Assembly (NCBI RefSeq): GCF_032854445.1
Contig: NC_088306.1
Span: forward strand, 6,279,145 to 6,343,144
Direction of reading: 5' to 3'
From: Liolophura sinensis
Taxonomy: Eukaryota; Mollusca; Polyplacophora; Chitonida; Chitonidae
Length of the DNA: 64,000 nt
The first letter of the stretch is position 1. Each line of letters opens with the position of its first letter. The notes below the pieces were generated by a model, which had not been told where the DNA came from, made no database searches, and saw only the letters and a program-made list of their open reading frames with translations. Below, one piece after another: positions 20,101-31,840 of this stretch. Both the position numbers and the translations under genes were made by a program.

Positions 20101-20778
20101 ACCACATTCACGTTTGAACAAACCAATAACCGTCAAACTATGGTTAGTAATGACAACAAACTCCCGTGAAAAATCGTGAAAGACCATGTATAATTGCGAC
20201 AGGTCCCTTTGATTTCTGCGACGAGGATGTGACACCAGTGTTATGAAACCATTATGGTGATTTAATGAAAAGGCGAAAAGCATTTTACCAGCAGGTCATC
20301 AGAGCCTGCACAGTTCAATGTGATTTTTATTCATGAAATCTATAGCTCTATTTCGCCGTAAAAGAACATGTTTAGTTTCCTGTTTGTTGAAATTATGTTT
20401 TTGTCTGGATTGTCTGATTGCTTAACACAATTCGCATAAGTTTTTGGGTGTAATGTTTGAAACGTACTTTTTGTGAAAAAAGTTTTGGTGGATTTGTGCC
20501 GTTGTCATGGATCATTTTGGTTCGACCAGACTCAGAACTGAGTGCCTGATCACTCCGTTAACATCGGTTTACGGTAGGGAGGTTTCAATGCGCGTTTGAT
20601 GAAGCGTTAAATGTTCCTTCCACTATAACTCTCGCAACACTTTGTATTTACACCACATGAGTAAGTAAATAAAGTATTTAGTAAGGGTCGTACAATGATA
20701 TTTCCGTTCAGATTCATTTCCTCTTTCCAAGGTATATACAAGATAAATAATGGTAAACTATAGAACTTTGGCAGAGCT
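20101..20778. other. Unassigned sequence
   Basis: No feature recognised. Confidence 0.4.
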
Positions 20779-20797
20779 GGGGGGGGGGGGGGGGGGG
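20779..20797 (+). repeat. Homopolymer run of 19 G
   Basis: Nineteen consecutive G bases in AT-rich surroundings. Capable of G-quadruplex formation and prone to sequencing length error. Confidence 0.9.
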
Positions 20798-21369
20798 AGC
20801 ACTTACAGTGCTACATTAACAATTTTTGAACTGTGAAACATAAACATGTTGTTATCATCTTAACAAATACAAAATGTTGACAAATTAACACTTGTGTTTT
20901 AACACGCTATCAGAATGGCTTCCTTGTATCGGGCCAGCCTGAAAACCAAAATTTCTTAATGTGCTACCAAGTCAGAACAGCACACCGAAACCATTGGCAT
21001 AATTTCTACATGCAGCCTAGTTTTTGTTCCACCTACGCATGCTGAATGCCAATCACGTGGAAGTAACAAGATGGCCAACTTTATTTCAAGGTTGACGGTA
21101 GACTAAGACAAGGTTACTATAGATGAAACTCTTTATTGTTTTATTAAAAATTACTTTTTTCCTGCCTTCACTTTTCATAATTACCAACGCTGTGAGGTGT
21201 CTCTGCTTCGACCCTTACATAAGCCTACTTGTGGTTAGCTGAGAGTTTGCTTTATAAAACCTTTCATAACCGCATTGGTGTCGTTATTGCGTCAGGCTGG
21301 TTTGTAGTAATTTGAATTCTCGCTATGTACATCATGGGAAGATCATTTAATTGTACAAATTCAATAGTG
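20798..21369. other. Unassigned sequence
   Basis: No feature recognised. Confidence 0.4.
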
Positions 21370-21565
21370 GTGCTTGTGTGTGATTTATCAGTAATAAGTC
21401 GTTCATACAGATATGGTAGGTTGCGTAATTGTTTTACATTAATATTGACTGTTTCTTAGCAAATGATTTCACTCTACTCTATAGTGGTTTTGTCTTCTGT
21501 GTCGTCCTTGTCGGAAGAGGAAATATGCCATAGCTGTGAAGAAATAAATTTCCGGCAACTTCTAC
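21370..21565 (+). repeat. Dispersed repeat R4, copy 1
   Basis: Aligns by eye with 33740-33960: aagtcgttcatac, atggtaggttgcgtaattgt, tttacattaa, tgatttcactctactct, tttccggcaactt. Class unknown. Confidence 0.45.
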
Positions 21566-22944
21566 ATGCGCGTATTTACACGTAATAACCTCCAGGTTTG
21601 TTTTGCTAGTTGAACATTTGATAAAGCACAAGGATTTGTAAATACATGTATTTGTATGTGTATGTCAAGATTTCCGGGTAGGAAAAACCGGAGCGTCCGG
21701 TCGACTGCGTGTGGTCAATGCGCCCAGAGCTCCCGTCTCAGGTTTCGACTGAGTGGTTAAAACATAAACACTGTAACCACTTACCCACAAACCGTCCCAA
21801 AGTTTGACAACAGCCATGGGAAATTCGCGTCTGTTCTATGAGCTTATGTGAATATTAATTCCGGTTAAAGTGCGTGTTAACAGTTACAAAGCTATATATC
21901 TATACCTGGCGCCTGCAGGGAAGTTCAAAAATGAGTGTTGTGAATCAGAAATGAGTGTCAGTCTGCGCATCACAAACAGAAAATGGAGCAAGGGGAAAGA
22001 GCAAACCTCGGAGTAAATCAGAAACATGACACAGAAGAATATGAGACACAGTCGGTAAATTAAAGAACAATAAAGGGAGCCCAGAGGGAGTGTGTTGCTG
22101 TTTCCCCCATGAAGAGAGAAAGGGGTAGCTTTGTGCACGTCGAAGAAAACTGAGTGGAAGGCCTCTGAACGCTTGTATGCTTGGGGCATTCTCCCTGAGG
22201 TGACGTTTCAGATTTCAATAGTTTGCAATCAGCAAAATCTCTTCTTAATCGTTCAATTTCCATGTATTCGAACCGTCAATTGTTCCTATTTCGGAAATAT
22301 AATTTACATGCTATAGGTTAGCCCCTCTAAAGAAAAGGGTTGATTCCAAATACTTATAGCAGCAATGGTTTTAACCTCAGAAACCAAAAGAAACTGAACA
22401 TGCATGTTTCTATTTTCCCGAGTGTAGATGTTTTTTTTTTATTGTTTTTAAGAATATTCAAAAATAACAGCTTTCCTTTGAACTAGAATATGATTTGGAT
22501 TAAATTTTTAAATAATCAAACTTTTTAAATACATTTGTTATAGGGAACACATTGAATTACATAAGATACCTGTAAGCCGATTCAAAATACATACCTTACG
22601 GCAGCCGCGAGGTGATACTGTGAATCGTAGAAAGTCATAACTAGTACGCCATACTGAAATATTTTATCCAAACAAAGTATACTGGTACATAGAATAAACT
22701 CGACAGAAAGCATTTGATAAGAATATTAGAGACAACACAGACACTCATTTTCGCGAAATTTGTTTTTAACACGTACGTGTACAACGTTTAGGAGAGAAAA
22801 GCTGTTGAACCCGAGTGAGATACTGGGATACACTTTGATGACAAATTTTTAGATGGAAAACAAAGTCTCACTATATATGAATTCCCGTCAACAATTATCT
22901 GCCATCATGTTTGTTAGACTGTCGGACATGTATTGCCGGTTAAT
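21566..22944. other. Unassigned sequence
   Basis: The frames at 21884-22263 (both strands) have no recognisable protein character. A tRNA-like phrase near 21690-21780 was too weak to call. Confidence 0.4.
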
Positions 22945-23145
22945 TAAGACGACGGGGCGTTTTTATCCGAGGGGCTTTGGTCGTGGATTCGAGCCAACCA
23001 GTCCTGTTTCCTTGCTCTAACCTTTCAGAGCTGAGCGCCAGTAGAGGCAAGAAGAACCATCTTTAATGGATCCATCCCTTTATTACCTGACTTTGAGGCG
23101 GACGTTCTAACGACTAGACCAGAGAAGCGGTCTACCACGCTTCCG
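22945..23145 (-). mobile_element. Diverged SINE related to SINE-B
   Basis: The minus-strand head CTGGTCTAGTCGTTAGAACG resembles an A box. The body shares the order of SINE-B (plus reading: ccaaccagtcctgtttcctt, gctgagcgccagtagaggca). The 3' domain with TACTCAAGAAT is missing. Confidence 0.5.
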
Positions 23146-23609
23146 TGATGTACAGGAACTATGATGTTTGTACTTACAGGGGCTTTAACGGAGATTTCTG
23201 ACAAAACTTGTTCTGTATTGAGAATGGTTTAGTTTGCCTTACAACAAGTGTTCGAATCGTATCTGCTCTATGATGATGCTAAAGTTTGAAAATGTCATAA
23301 TGCGTCCCGCGTTAAAAATATTTCCAACACAACTTCGTCTGTTATCAATACTTGTAACGATTTCTTTCCAACAATTCGTTCAACGTTATTGCCGTGGAAT
23401 TTCGTGCCACGAAGCCTTTATAAACCATAGTCCGATGGCGGTATGTTGTGTGATACATGTAGAGGATGCTTTGGTGGCATTACCCTGTTTTCGGAGAGCT
23501 TTCATGACGGATCGGTTTTCTTAAACAAAGGATATCTCTTGCCAATATACAAAGCGATTTCGTTCATGCAATTCGATAACAACGTACATACAAGTCTTGG
23601 TAACTCAAG
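23146..23609. other. Unassigned sequence
   Basis: A 96-codon plus frame at 23234-23524 lacks recognisable features and overlaps an opposing frame. Confidence 0.35.
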
Positions 23610-24420
23610 TCTTTGATCTTGTCTTTCCCCATTCCTATGGTGGTAAAGTCCGAGGAAGTTTGATATTACATGCACAGTTATTTGCACCTTCGTATTACAT
23701 GTTCTGCACAAGATACTTCCCAATGCCCTGCGCAGGCTATAACAGGATGTCCAGGTTTTCATAAAGGAAAATCGCAGCCTTTGATTAAGCTTCCTGAAAA
23801 AGAAATCATTTATTGCCTGAAGGCTGGTACAAAAAACAAGAAAACTATCGTGTACAATTAGACCGAAGTAGTGTTCAAACGACTCTGATTTATGTGATAC
23901 GAGATTAGGTTTAATAAAAAGTCAAACAAATGCAGAAGATTGATGGCGTGTAATCCTATAAAGACAGCTTACGGTATCTGTGCGGGTTTTATCTAATCAC
24001 AAGTGCTTCACCAAAGACAAAAGTATTTGTCCTGGACATACTACATGTAGCGTCACATGTAGCAGATAAAATTTAAGAAACGTTTCACTAGAATTTGTTT
24101 TTAAGAAGCACAGGAAATGCAGGTGAAAAACAACAACATTTAAACACATGCAGATATAAATTTGTTTTGTGTGTTTGAGTCAGTTTGTTGAACCAGTTGG
24201 CTGGGCTAATTGGTGAACCGCTGGAGGCCTGGTTATGAACTTCTGCCGGACTAGTCATAAATTCCGGGCGGACTACAGGCGAAATCCGAGAGAACCACAT
24301 TAAGCGGAGAACCAGTGGATGTGTAATCGAAACGCCGGTATTAAGAAAGCCTAGTTAATACTGTTCGTGATATTTCTTTCAGTTGGTTTTACTTTAGTTG
24401 TACTCATCAGTAGTTCGTTC
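23610..24420 (+). repeat. Repeat R3, unit 1 of a direct array
   Basis: Shared landmarks with units 2 and 3: tatggtggtaaagt (23636), gaaatcatttattgcctgaa (23801), gattgatggcgtgtaatcct (23939), aaacgtttc (24078), and a distal block (gaaccgctggaggcctggtt, 24213) that reappears at 26243 in unit 3. No terminal inverted repeats or coding capacity seen. Confidence 0.6.
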
Positions 24421-25160
24421 CTGTGTTTAATAAGGTACATCAAATAAGGCTAAATTTGGTGGATTACATTTTTTCCCGGAAATGTTCTGATGTAGTCTCA
24501 ATGCCATGCTTGAGTTACGTGCTACATTTACAAGTTATCCAAGGTACAATACATACAACAAACATAAGCAAAACTCGCGGTATGAATGAAATGCCTCCTG
24601 ACCCCTCCCCACCCCACCCCCACCCCACCCACCCTCACACACACCTTATGGTGGTAACCTTTCCTGTTACCCAGTGGTTGTCATCTACATCAAATGCCAT
24701 ATTATTTCTGAATGACATGCACAGCGTATAGCAGGGTGTCGAGCACGATGGACTGTCTGAGGGGTTTCATATTAGATTCATGTTCTATTCAAACGGCTAG
24801 TTTGGCACGGCTGATTTATGTGGTACGGGACTGACTTGGACAAAGAAGTCAGACAAATTTAGAAGATTGATGGCATGTAATCACATAGTTACAGCTTAAG
24901 GTATGCATATAAGGCTTAATACAGCCAGAAGTCCTTCCTTACATGAAGACAAGGGTATTTCTTCTGCACATACATGTACTGCCACCACATGTGGCAGGCA
25001 AATTTAAAAGGAAACGTTTCCAGAGACTTTTCCACTTAAAAAAAAAGCAAGAAAACTGAAATGAGGTTAACACATGCATGATCAGACGTTAGTACAATAT
25101 GAATGTAACGTACGTGGTATTTGTTTTATTTGAATTCATTTTATTTTGTCTAATCAGTAG
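24421..25160 (+). repeat. Repeat R3, unit 2
   Basis: Contains ttatccaaggtacaatac (24534), actcgcggtatgaatgaaat, cttatggtggtaacctt, gattgatggcatgtaatcac (24866) and aaacgtttcc (25012). Compared with units 1 and 3 it lacks about 150 bases around the 'gaaatcatt.attacctga' section. Confidence 0.6.
24596..24645. repeat. C-rich/CA low-complexity tract
   Basis: Strand-biased run of CCCC and CCAC motifs ending in CACACACA, inside R3 unit 2. Confidence 0.85.
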
Positions 25161-25904
25161 TTCATTCCTCTGTTAATGTACATTGAATAAGAGAATATTT
25201 GGTAGATTATATTTTAGTCTGGAATTTTCAGAAAGTTGATGAACACTGGTGCGTTCTCAGTACTATAACTGAGCTACACGCCACATTTACCAACTTATCC
25301 AAGGTACAATAAATATGAAAATGGACAAGACTCGCGATTAAAATGAACTGCATCCTGTTCCAAAACACACATTTTCCTCCTTATGATGGTAAAGTTCAAC
25401 GCTCTTTGATAATACAATACAATTCTTTATACTTTGGTAATACATTTCGTCTACAAGGCACTTTCATTTGCATCCCATACGCTGGTGATTATGAATGCCA
25501 CGCACACCCTACAACACTGTGACACGCGTGATGAACTGTCTGGGGTCGTTTTCCTAGAGAAAATCACAGCTTTTGTGATTGTCGCCTTTGATTAAACTTG
25601 AACCTGAATAAAGAAATCATTCATTACCTGAAGATTGGTACAAAAACAAGCAAAACATCGTGTAAAATTAGATTCAGGCATATGCAAACGAGCAGTCTGG
25701 GCAGGCCTGATTCATCTTATGCGAGATTAATTTGGATAAAAAAAAGCCAAACAAATTTACAAGATTGATGGCGTGTAATCCTATAGGGGCAGTTTACGGC
25801 ATCTCTACAAGTAATATAATCTCTAGTGATTCCCTCCAAAAACATAAAAGTATTTTTCCTGCATATTGTGGTACCAAAGACTATAAAACAGGACTCGTTG
25901 GCAA

Positions 25905-26060
25905 GGTGTCAGTATACTAGGTGGGTGCCAGATATGGTGTCTGCGGCATGATACTTCAGTGGCGGCATGAACTTGCCCTGCCACAAGAAGACACAGTATA
26001 TGTACACGTACCTGATTCGTCTCCACATAACTGAAAAAGTTAAATACGACGTAAAACTTT
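25905..26060 (+). mobile_element. Diverged SINE-B-related element inside R3
   Basis: Plus orientation. Matches the reverse complement of 26845-27010: ggtgtctgcggcatgatact, ccacaagaagacacagtata, catcaactg-like catAACTGAAA, and a 3' domain ending tacgacgtaaaac. The tRNA-like head is not convincing. Confidence 0.5.
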
Positions 26061-26170
26061 AAGCATACATACATACACACACATATACACACAAGCAGAC
26101 AGCTACATGTAAGCACACACAAGCACACATACGCACATATATACATACATATACATACCAACATCACATA
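26061..26170. repeat. CA/ATAC simple-repeat tail
   Basis: catacatacatacacacaca followed by degenerate CACATATACA stretches. It directly follows the SINE-B-like 3' end and probably grew from its tail. Confidence 0.75.
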
Positions 26171-26429
26171 AGAAACGTCTTTCCACTTGTTACTGAACAA
26201 CTAAACTGTTAAAATATCGTGGGAATGCAGCGAGCGAGCTGGTGGCGAACCCCTGGTGGGATAGTTATAAACTTCAACTGAACTAGTGATGACTAGTGGC
26301 GAACTTGGAGAGAACAAGTGGGGAACCAACGGTGCTGTATTAAAAACAGCTGACAAGGGGAAACTTGTTACCTGTAGTCCAAAACGCCGGCCCCATATGA
26401 ACTACATGTCAACTTCATCTGTCAGTCAC

Positions 26430-26844
26430 CGAAAAGTCATCAATATCATTGCGATCATCAAAATGATTATCATTTCCACGCGATTAGTTGGTGGAAACTA
26501 TCCGTTTTTATAAGTGGATGAGTACTGAGAGGGTGGGTGTTGATGTGTGCGTGGGGTGGGAGGAATGCGGACATTATTAAGGTAGTTCCAGTTGGGTAAT
26601 TCCAGCAAGCCATAATGTTACTTAATCAAGCAAACTGATACTGTGCAGTGTGAGAATCTGCAGTTGGAGTGAGTTTTGATTTACGGTACGTGTAATCTTT
26701 GCTGATATAACTTTACGGGCTTGCATGATGTGTAGTCATAAAAAGTACATTAAGTATGATATCAAGATGGGTTCATTCAAACAGAAGCAGTCAAAAATTA
26801 CCAATGATGTTGGGAAGACTTAAGGGCTGGTCCACGTATGTATG
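26430..26844. other. Unassigned sequence
   Basis: No feature recognised. Confidence 0.4.
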
Positions 26845-27165
26845 TATTTTGGGGGTCTTACTTGGTACTTAACAATTTTCAGTCCTATGAAGACTACATG
26901 TAGGCGTATTTAGGTGTGAGTGCATATACTATGTCTTCTTGTGGCAAGGCGAGCCAATCGCGTCAATGAAGTATCCTACCGAAGACACCAAACATACAAC
27001 CCCACCCCCACCCACTCCCGTTACATAATACTGACACCGGACATCCAGTCCTGTTTTTGCCCTAACCGCTCAATGTTGAGCACCAAGCCGGACAGCAACA
27101 AGTGCCACTTCTTAAAGTCTTTGGTACGAACAGACAAGGAGTACCGTTCCACGCAATGAAAGGAA
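26845..27165 (-). mobile_element. Diverged SINE-B-related element, minus strand
   Basis: Plus-strand reading begins with the inverted 3' domain (ggtacttaacaattttcagt, cctatgaagac), then atactatgtcttcttgtggc, the body gacaccggacatccagtcct and gagcaccaagccggac, and tails off in a head remnant (ttggtacgaacagacaagga). The order follows SINE-B, but the middle is specific to this element and 25905-26060. Confidence 0.6.
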
Positions 27166-27599
27166 ACAAATAAAAGTTGCCAAGTCCTACAGGTAAGACT
27201 GCTCACTCTAGATCTGTCCAATTTGCGGGTTTTTGACGTGTTGATAAAATCGTCATGTTGGTATTGTGGAGAGTTGCTAAAAACAAAACTCAGTTGCGAT
27301 TCAAATGTTTTATCAACCAAACTAGCATGGTATACGATTTGGATAAAAATTTCTGAGACTAGAACATTTCTTACCACAGCCTTTATCTGCTTCTCTTTTC
27401 CTAACATCTATCCCCTTATCCTATTTTAACACTTTGGTGATTTGTGTTCGACGTTGTTTCGAAAAGTAGTCTTGCGATAACAGACATAGGGCGTCCAATG
27501 TTTATTGACGATTTGCATACAAATGGCGCGGATATGACGTGTAAATTCCTTCCGGTGAAGGGAAACTCTTAAGGTGACTGTCATACGATACCAGGTGCT
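27166..27599. other. Unassigned sequence
   Basis: Opposing short frames only. No feature recognised. Confidence 0.35.
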
Positions 27600-27870
27600 G
27601 ACAGTACTGCGTACATAAATATTTTGATTACCCCTTTATAGCCCTGTTTTATAGTGCAGGATCCAGATGAAGTGCCGTGGACAGACCAAGGACATGTCCG
27701 TGGAGAAGTGGAACCCGTAATACATTGCTTCCGGTTGTTGGTCACAGCGATGTTAATCGACGATAATCGGTCCCTCAAGACAGTCTGCCGCTAAGAATCG
27801 ATACCATTGCTGAGCATTTTGGGCAATAACTTGGCCTTTGAATACCTCTCATTGGGTTTATGGTTGCCAA
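27600..27870 (-). mobile_element. Solo-LTR-like element, copy 2 (partial)
   Basis: Plus-strand reading matches the upstream part of copy 1: gtccgtggagaagtggaacc, gtaatacattgcttccgg, caagacagtctgccgctaag, tgggcaataact. A minus-strand CTATAAAG lies at 27634-27641. The transcribed and poly(A) section of copy 1 is not found here. Confidence 0.4.
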
Positions 27871-28063
27871 AGCCTCCATTAGAGGATAAAGTCAGGACTT
27901 TTGCCATCATGCCTGCATTTCCCAATGTTGCCTGTCATCTTCTTTACGTTTTACTTTCCAGATCGGAACAGAATCAGAAACAATCTCGCGATTAAAATTT
28001 ATCACGTAACTTACAAAACTTTAAGGTAATGTTATTCTTGAATAAATTACTCTGCGGAGAGTC

Positions 28064-28333
28064 GTGGGTCTCCGTAACATGGTCGTTAGCATTTTAGCGC
28101 AAGGCAATAATCCAGGAACATGCTACCAATGCAATCGCTGTAAGTTCAGTTCCAGCTCATGCTGGCTTCCTCTGTGGGCGTACATGCACATTGGAAGGTC
28201 TGCCGGTAACCTGCGGATGATCGTGCGTTTCCACCGGGCTTTCTTAGGATTCCTCCCACCATAATACTGACCGTCAGCTAAGTGAAATATTCTTGACTAC
28301 GGCATACAGCACCAAGCAAATAAATAAATAAAT
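28064..28333 (+). mobile_element. SINE-A, near full length
   Basis: Diverged head (tggtcgttagcattttagcg, caaggcaataatccagg), caccaatg-like taccaatgcaatcgctg, agctcatgctggcttcctct, caacctgcg-like taacctgcggatgatcg, cccaccataatactgaccg, gtgaaatattcttgac, tail AAATAAATAAATAAAT. Confidence 0.85.
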
Positions 28334-28729
28334 CTATGCAGATTCTTAAACAAAAGCCATATGATTACACACATGTACATGTAGAGAGCTTTGGGCAGCG
28401 ACTGTGATGATCATGAGAAACATTAACATCTAAGCCGTCTGACAACCTTATTCCGTGTTCTCTGCATTGTGTTATAAAAACACCTCTACATAATATCGTT
28501 GTTTACTTTTGTACTTAATCCCATTCTTAATCCCCGTAAATAATGCTCAGTACCTGTAGATAGCTTTCAGCTGATTGTTGAAATTATATTTTCATATCGA
28601 TTTGGCAAGTTACTAACAAACTTCCCAAAGTGTCTGGTATATAAAAGCACACCATATTGTCTGAAGGCAAATATACACTCTAAAATTTCTATATTTGAAA
28701 AAAAAATCACCTCTACGCCTTCGGCGAGT

Positions 28730-29262
28730 ACTAATATCATCTTTATTATATCTTTGTATTACATCTGTATTCTGACTGTTGGTGAATAAACAAACAAACC
28801 TGCGTAGGGTCGTGAGTTTCCCACGGGCTCTGTCTGATTTCCCCGCAAGTAAAATGTATTTTTTATTTTGGGGAATTTTCCCAAGAACAGTCTGTAAGTA
28901 CTCGTTGAAGGGTTTAACGTCTTTTCCAGGGAACAGGAATTCATTATTAACGAAAAGGGATTCATGTGGTCCATTTACTTCGTTACAAGATATATCATTC
29001 CCTACGTTGTAACACTTTAGGTCAGCCCTAATATAAAGAGTTACTCCATCACTTTTTCTATGGGATCTAGACGAGGTAAATTGTGTATATCCAGGGATAT
29101 TAAAGTAATCTTCTTTATTAAGATGCAACCAGCTCTCGGTAATTCTGAGTACAGAGAAAATGCTATTCAGATTATTTATACATCTAGTTATGTGATCGTA
29201 ATTCTTTTCTTTTTGAGACTTCGGGCATTTAAATAAAAACTAGCAAATTGTTCATTTTGAGA
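28730..29262 (-). pseudogene. LINE endonuclease domain (second LINE), broken
   Basis: Minus-strand reading starts with FASFYLNARSLKKKRI near 29255, the usual N-terminal strand of AP-like LINE endonucleases. After frameshifts come FSVLRITESWLHLNKEDYF (catalytic-type glutamate in ITESWL), NIPGYTQFTSSRSHRKSDGV, TLYIRADLKCYNVGND, and FNEYLQTVLGKIPQNKKYIL, which should lead into the GDFN catalytic motif. The motif is cut off by a SINE-A fragment at 28797-28860. No reverse transcriptase was found downstream. The domain nicks target DNA in intact elements. It lies downstream, on the same strand, of a probable ORF1 at 30115-31105. Confidence 0.75.
28797..28860 (+). mobile_element. SINE-A fragment within the LINE endonuclease
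   Basis: aacctgcgtagggtcgtgag, tttcccacgggctctgtctg, atttccccgcaagtaaaatg: the mid-body of SINE-A. It replaces the expected endonuclease GDFN region. Confidence 0.6.
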
Positions 29263-30114
29263 CTGGTCTAGAGAAGCTATGGATTGATTAAAGATAGATT
29301 CTACAAGATAATTGGTTTACTGACTAGTTGTACAGGCCCAGTGATCGATTTCATGTTCATTGTCGTCTGTTGGAACTTTTTTTGATTAGCTTCGTTAAGT
29401 TTAACAGGATTAAAGCACATACTGTCTAATGTAATGTGACGCTACTAGTAGAGATAGAGGTATACTCGTTCCGCGTATTCTGATGAAAGTTATTATAAGA
29501 CGCCGTGGAAAGAAAGGGAGGTAACTGGGAGGAGTTGATCAGCCATAAGGACATAACAATGCACAATAATAATAATAAATAAAGGACTACATGTATGACG
29601 TCGGGAGGATGATAACCGGACATTCTTGCATAACATAACCTCAAAAAAGTGGAATCGTTTAGAAGTATAAACATGTAGTATATACAGATATTTCATGCCA
29701 CACAATGTTGTTGACATAAAAAATAGAAAAAAAATAGAAAGGATAAAAAATATATATAATTCTTTGCCTTCTTAGAAGAAAAAAACCCCAGAAAAGCCAG
29801 TCACCGCCGAAGGAAAATTGTTAATTAAAAATTTAAGAAAGGATGATAACAGCAGAGTCGAAGATGTGTATGAAAATAATTACGCTGTTGTGACAGTAGA
29901 TTAGGAGTACTTGGTTTCTATGCATATTATGTATAGATCAGTTTTACATCACGTTGAGATTTTATAATCTTCAAATCAATGTTTATTTCCATTCCAGTTC
30001 AAATAGGGTGACTGATGTACTACAGAGTTCGGAAGGGGTCTGAGGAGGTCCATTCTTGGAGAGGCAGTCCTGAATGGCATCGGGGCACTCTACTGGGGCG
30101 CTTCTAAGGGGAGA
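29263..30114. other. Unassigned sequence between two LINE relics
   Basis: No coding motif recognised. If the flanking relics are one LINE, this 0.85-kb stretch is an insertion or a very decayed section. Confidence 0.3.
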
Positions 30115-31105
30115 TGACTGGCCGAAAGGTGTATCCGTTTGTCGAGATAATAAAACCTGATCTGGAGGCAGATGCAGATATCTCAGTGCATACTGTGACC
30201 TTCAATTGTTTAACTTGATCACTGATATTTTTCCAAACTGTTTTCTGTCGTGTCACCAACACCACTGCAGTGGCTAATTTCAATAGTTTTTGATTTTCTT
30301 GAATAAGATCCTCTTTGATGAGGTTTTTTGTGCCTTTCAAATCCTTTCTTTTCTGAATAGTTTCGATTTTGAATTTTCAGTTCATGACAGTTTAGACTTT
30401 AGTATTGTGACGACTTTCTCTGAACTTTCGGTCGATGTCTCCAAAGGACTGTCTGATTCAGTGCCGTACATTCTAACACTGTCCAACCTGGAATGTTGCT
30501 CAAGGTCACTGTGTTTACTACTGAGGTCGACAAGCGATTGACGGAGTTTAGTAATTTCTGCACGGTCTGTTCATGTTGATTACTTAATAGATTGATGTCA
30601 GGTCTTACAGCGTCATGGTCATTTTCAAGGCTAAAAATACGAATTTCATGTCCCTCGAGTAATATTGTAATCTTAGTGCTGAGTTTTTCTAACTGACTTT
30701 GAGTGAGTGCTTGGGGTTTAACGTCGTACTTAACAATTTCCCAGTCATATGACGACGAAGGAGTCCTTAGAGAGCATGTGATGTGAATCCTTGTTGCATG
30801 TTGATTTCCACCGCTCTTTTATTTAGTTCTGCTTCACTGAGACGGCTTACCGAAGGCAAGTAAGGCTCCCCGCCCGAGCCATTATACTGATACGGGTCAA
30901 CCAGTCGTTGCCTTCCAGGCTGAACGCCAAGCGAGAAGTGACTGAAGCATCTAACCTGTAATTATAGAGTCCAGTTTACACATTATAGCGCCGAGTGAAT
31001 CCTCAATGGCAGAGCCAGTAAGAATATCTTTGGTGGAGTCATTCAGGCTACTGTGGGAGGAAATGTCTTTCCTGCACCGAGGCTTTTTGCTTGGCATGAT
31101 GGTAC
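30115..31105 (-). pseudogene. Probable LINE ORF1, coiled-coil protein (broken, split by SINE-B)
   Basis: Minus-strand reading: MPSKKPRCRKDISSHSSLND at 31097, running to CKLDSIITG before a SINE-B (30702-30945). After it, SQLEKLSTKITILLEGHEIR and LLSNQHEQTVQKLLNSVNRL form a heptad-like coiled coil in one open frame (30699-30540). Frameshifts follow, then LKGTKNLIKEDLIQENQKLL and VWKNISDQVKQLKVT, with a basic and polar composition. A basic N-terminus plus long coiled coil upstream of an AP-endonuclease relic on the same strand fits ORF1 of an APE-type LINE. No diagnostic domain is visible, so the assignment rests on context. Confidence 0.4.
30702..30945 (-). mobile_element. SINE-B, head-truncated, inserted in LINE ORF1
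   Basis: Plus-strand reading: gagtgagtgcttggggttta, acgtcgtacttaacaattt, gtcatatgacgacgaaggag, gacggcttaccgaaggcaag, gatacgggtcaaccagtcgt, gctgaacgccaagcgag. The tRNA head seen at 1844-2202 is missing. The coiled-coil reading frame resumes directly at its left edge. Confidence 0.85.
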
Positions 31106-31740
31106 AGAACAGGCAAAGTGCCACACAGCACACTCTGTTACATACGGAGGCTAGTGAATAGTACCTCGCAGGTGTTCGGGCTTGGAGACCTGTTCAGGAA
31201 GCAAGAACAGCAGCTGGGGAGGTGTGCCTGGAGAGGAGGAGTTGGTAAGCTTATTCAACGAAGATATTATATATGTGTTGTTGTTGACCCCATGTCAAAA
31301 AATGCAAGAAGACATAGACACAGAAAATATTCAGTAAAGTAGTGGTCTGCTCACAAACACCTTATCAATTTCAGCGGGTGGCAACTCACACTTATAAGAT
31401 ATACATTGGATGTCAAATATCACCTAACCCATTCATCGATCTTCAAACGTCTAGCCACTAGACGTCATTTTGAACCTTTTCGTCTTCTTCTTTTTTCAAG
31501 CTGCCTGTAAATTCATATTTAACATTTTATCCTACGACATCTACCCCAGAAGTCGGAAACACGTAACACCAGTGAAATACTCGCGGCGTTTACACTTAAA
31601 GGATTAATGTTCAGATTTAGCCACTGGCTATGATTATAAAGATTATAACCTGTTTAAACAGTATGTTACCGGGAGGACTTCTGAGAAATGTACTAATCCA
31701 CCAAAAGCAAGATTTACTGCCCTAGTCGTTTCCCAGCCGG
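31106..31740. other. Unassigned sequence upstream of a candidate promoter
   Basis: Nothing recognised except a short frame at 31118-31342 without protein character. Confidence 0.4.
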
Positions 31741-31762
31741 GCGCCCGGTACGGCTAAGCGGT

Positions 31763-31770
31763 TGACGTCA
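31763..31770. promoter_or_regulatory. CRE palindrome TGACGTCA
   Basis: A perfect cAMP-response element, 70 bases upstream of the ATG of the candidate exon at 31841. It lies in the locally GC-rich stretch 31735-31800, unusual for this AT-rich window. CREB/ATF binding is the known role of this sequence; use here is inferred. Confidence 0.4.
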
Positions 31771-31840
31771 CGGATGGTTAACCCAGGTCTCGCTGGCCCC
31801 ATATCCTGGAAATTCATATCAAAACGATGTCATTTTGGAG

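Larger units (their letters stand above)
25161..26420 (+). repeat. Repeat R3, unit 3 (interrupted by SINE-B relative)
   Basis: ttatccaaggtacaataaat (25298), actcgcgattaaaatgaact, gaaatcattcattacctgaa (25613), gattgatggcgtgtaatcct (25763), then interruption from about 25880 to 26170. It resumes with cgtctttccacttg and the distal block ggtggcgaacccctggtggg (26242) found in unit 1. Confidence 0.55.

Noticed and set aside
26041-26170. CRISPR-like or regulatory CA-repeat array
   Set aside because: Simple CA/ATAC repeat without unique spacers, in a eukaryotic context.
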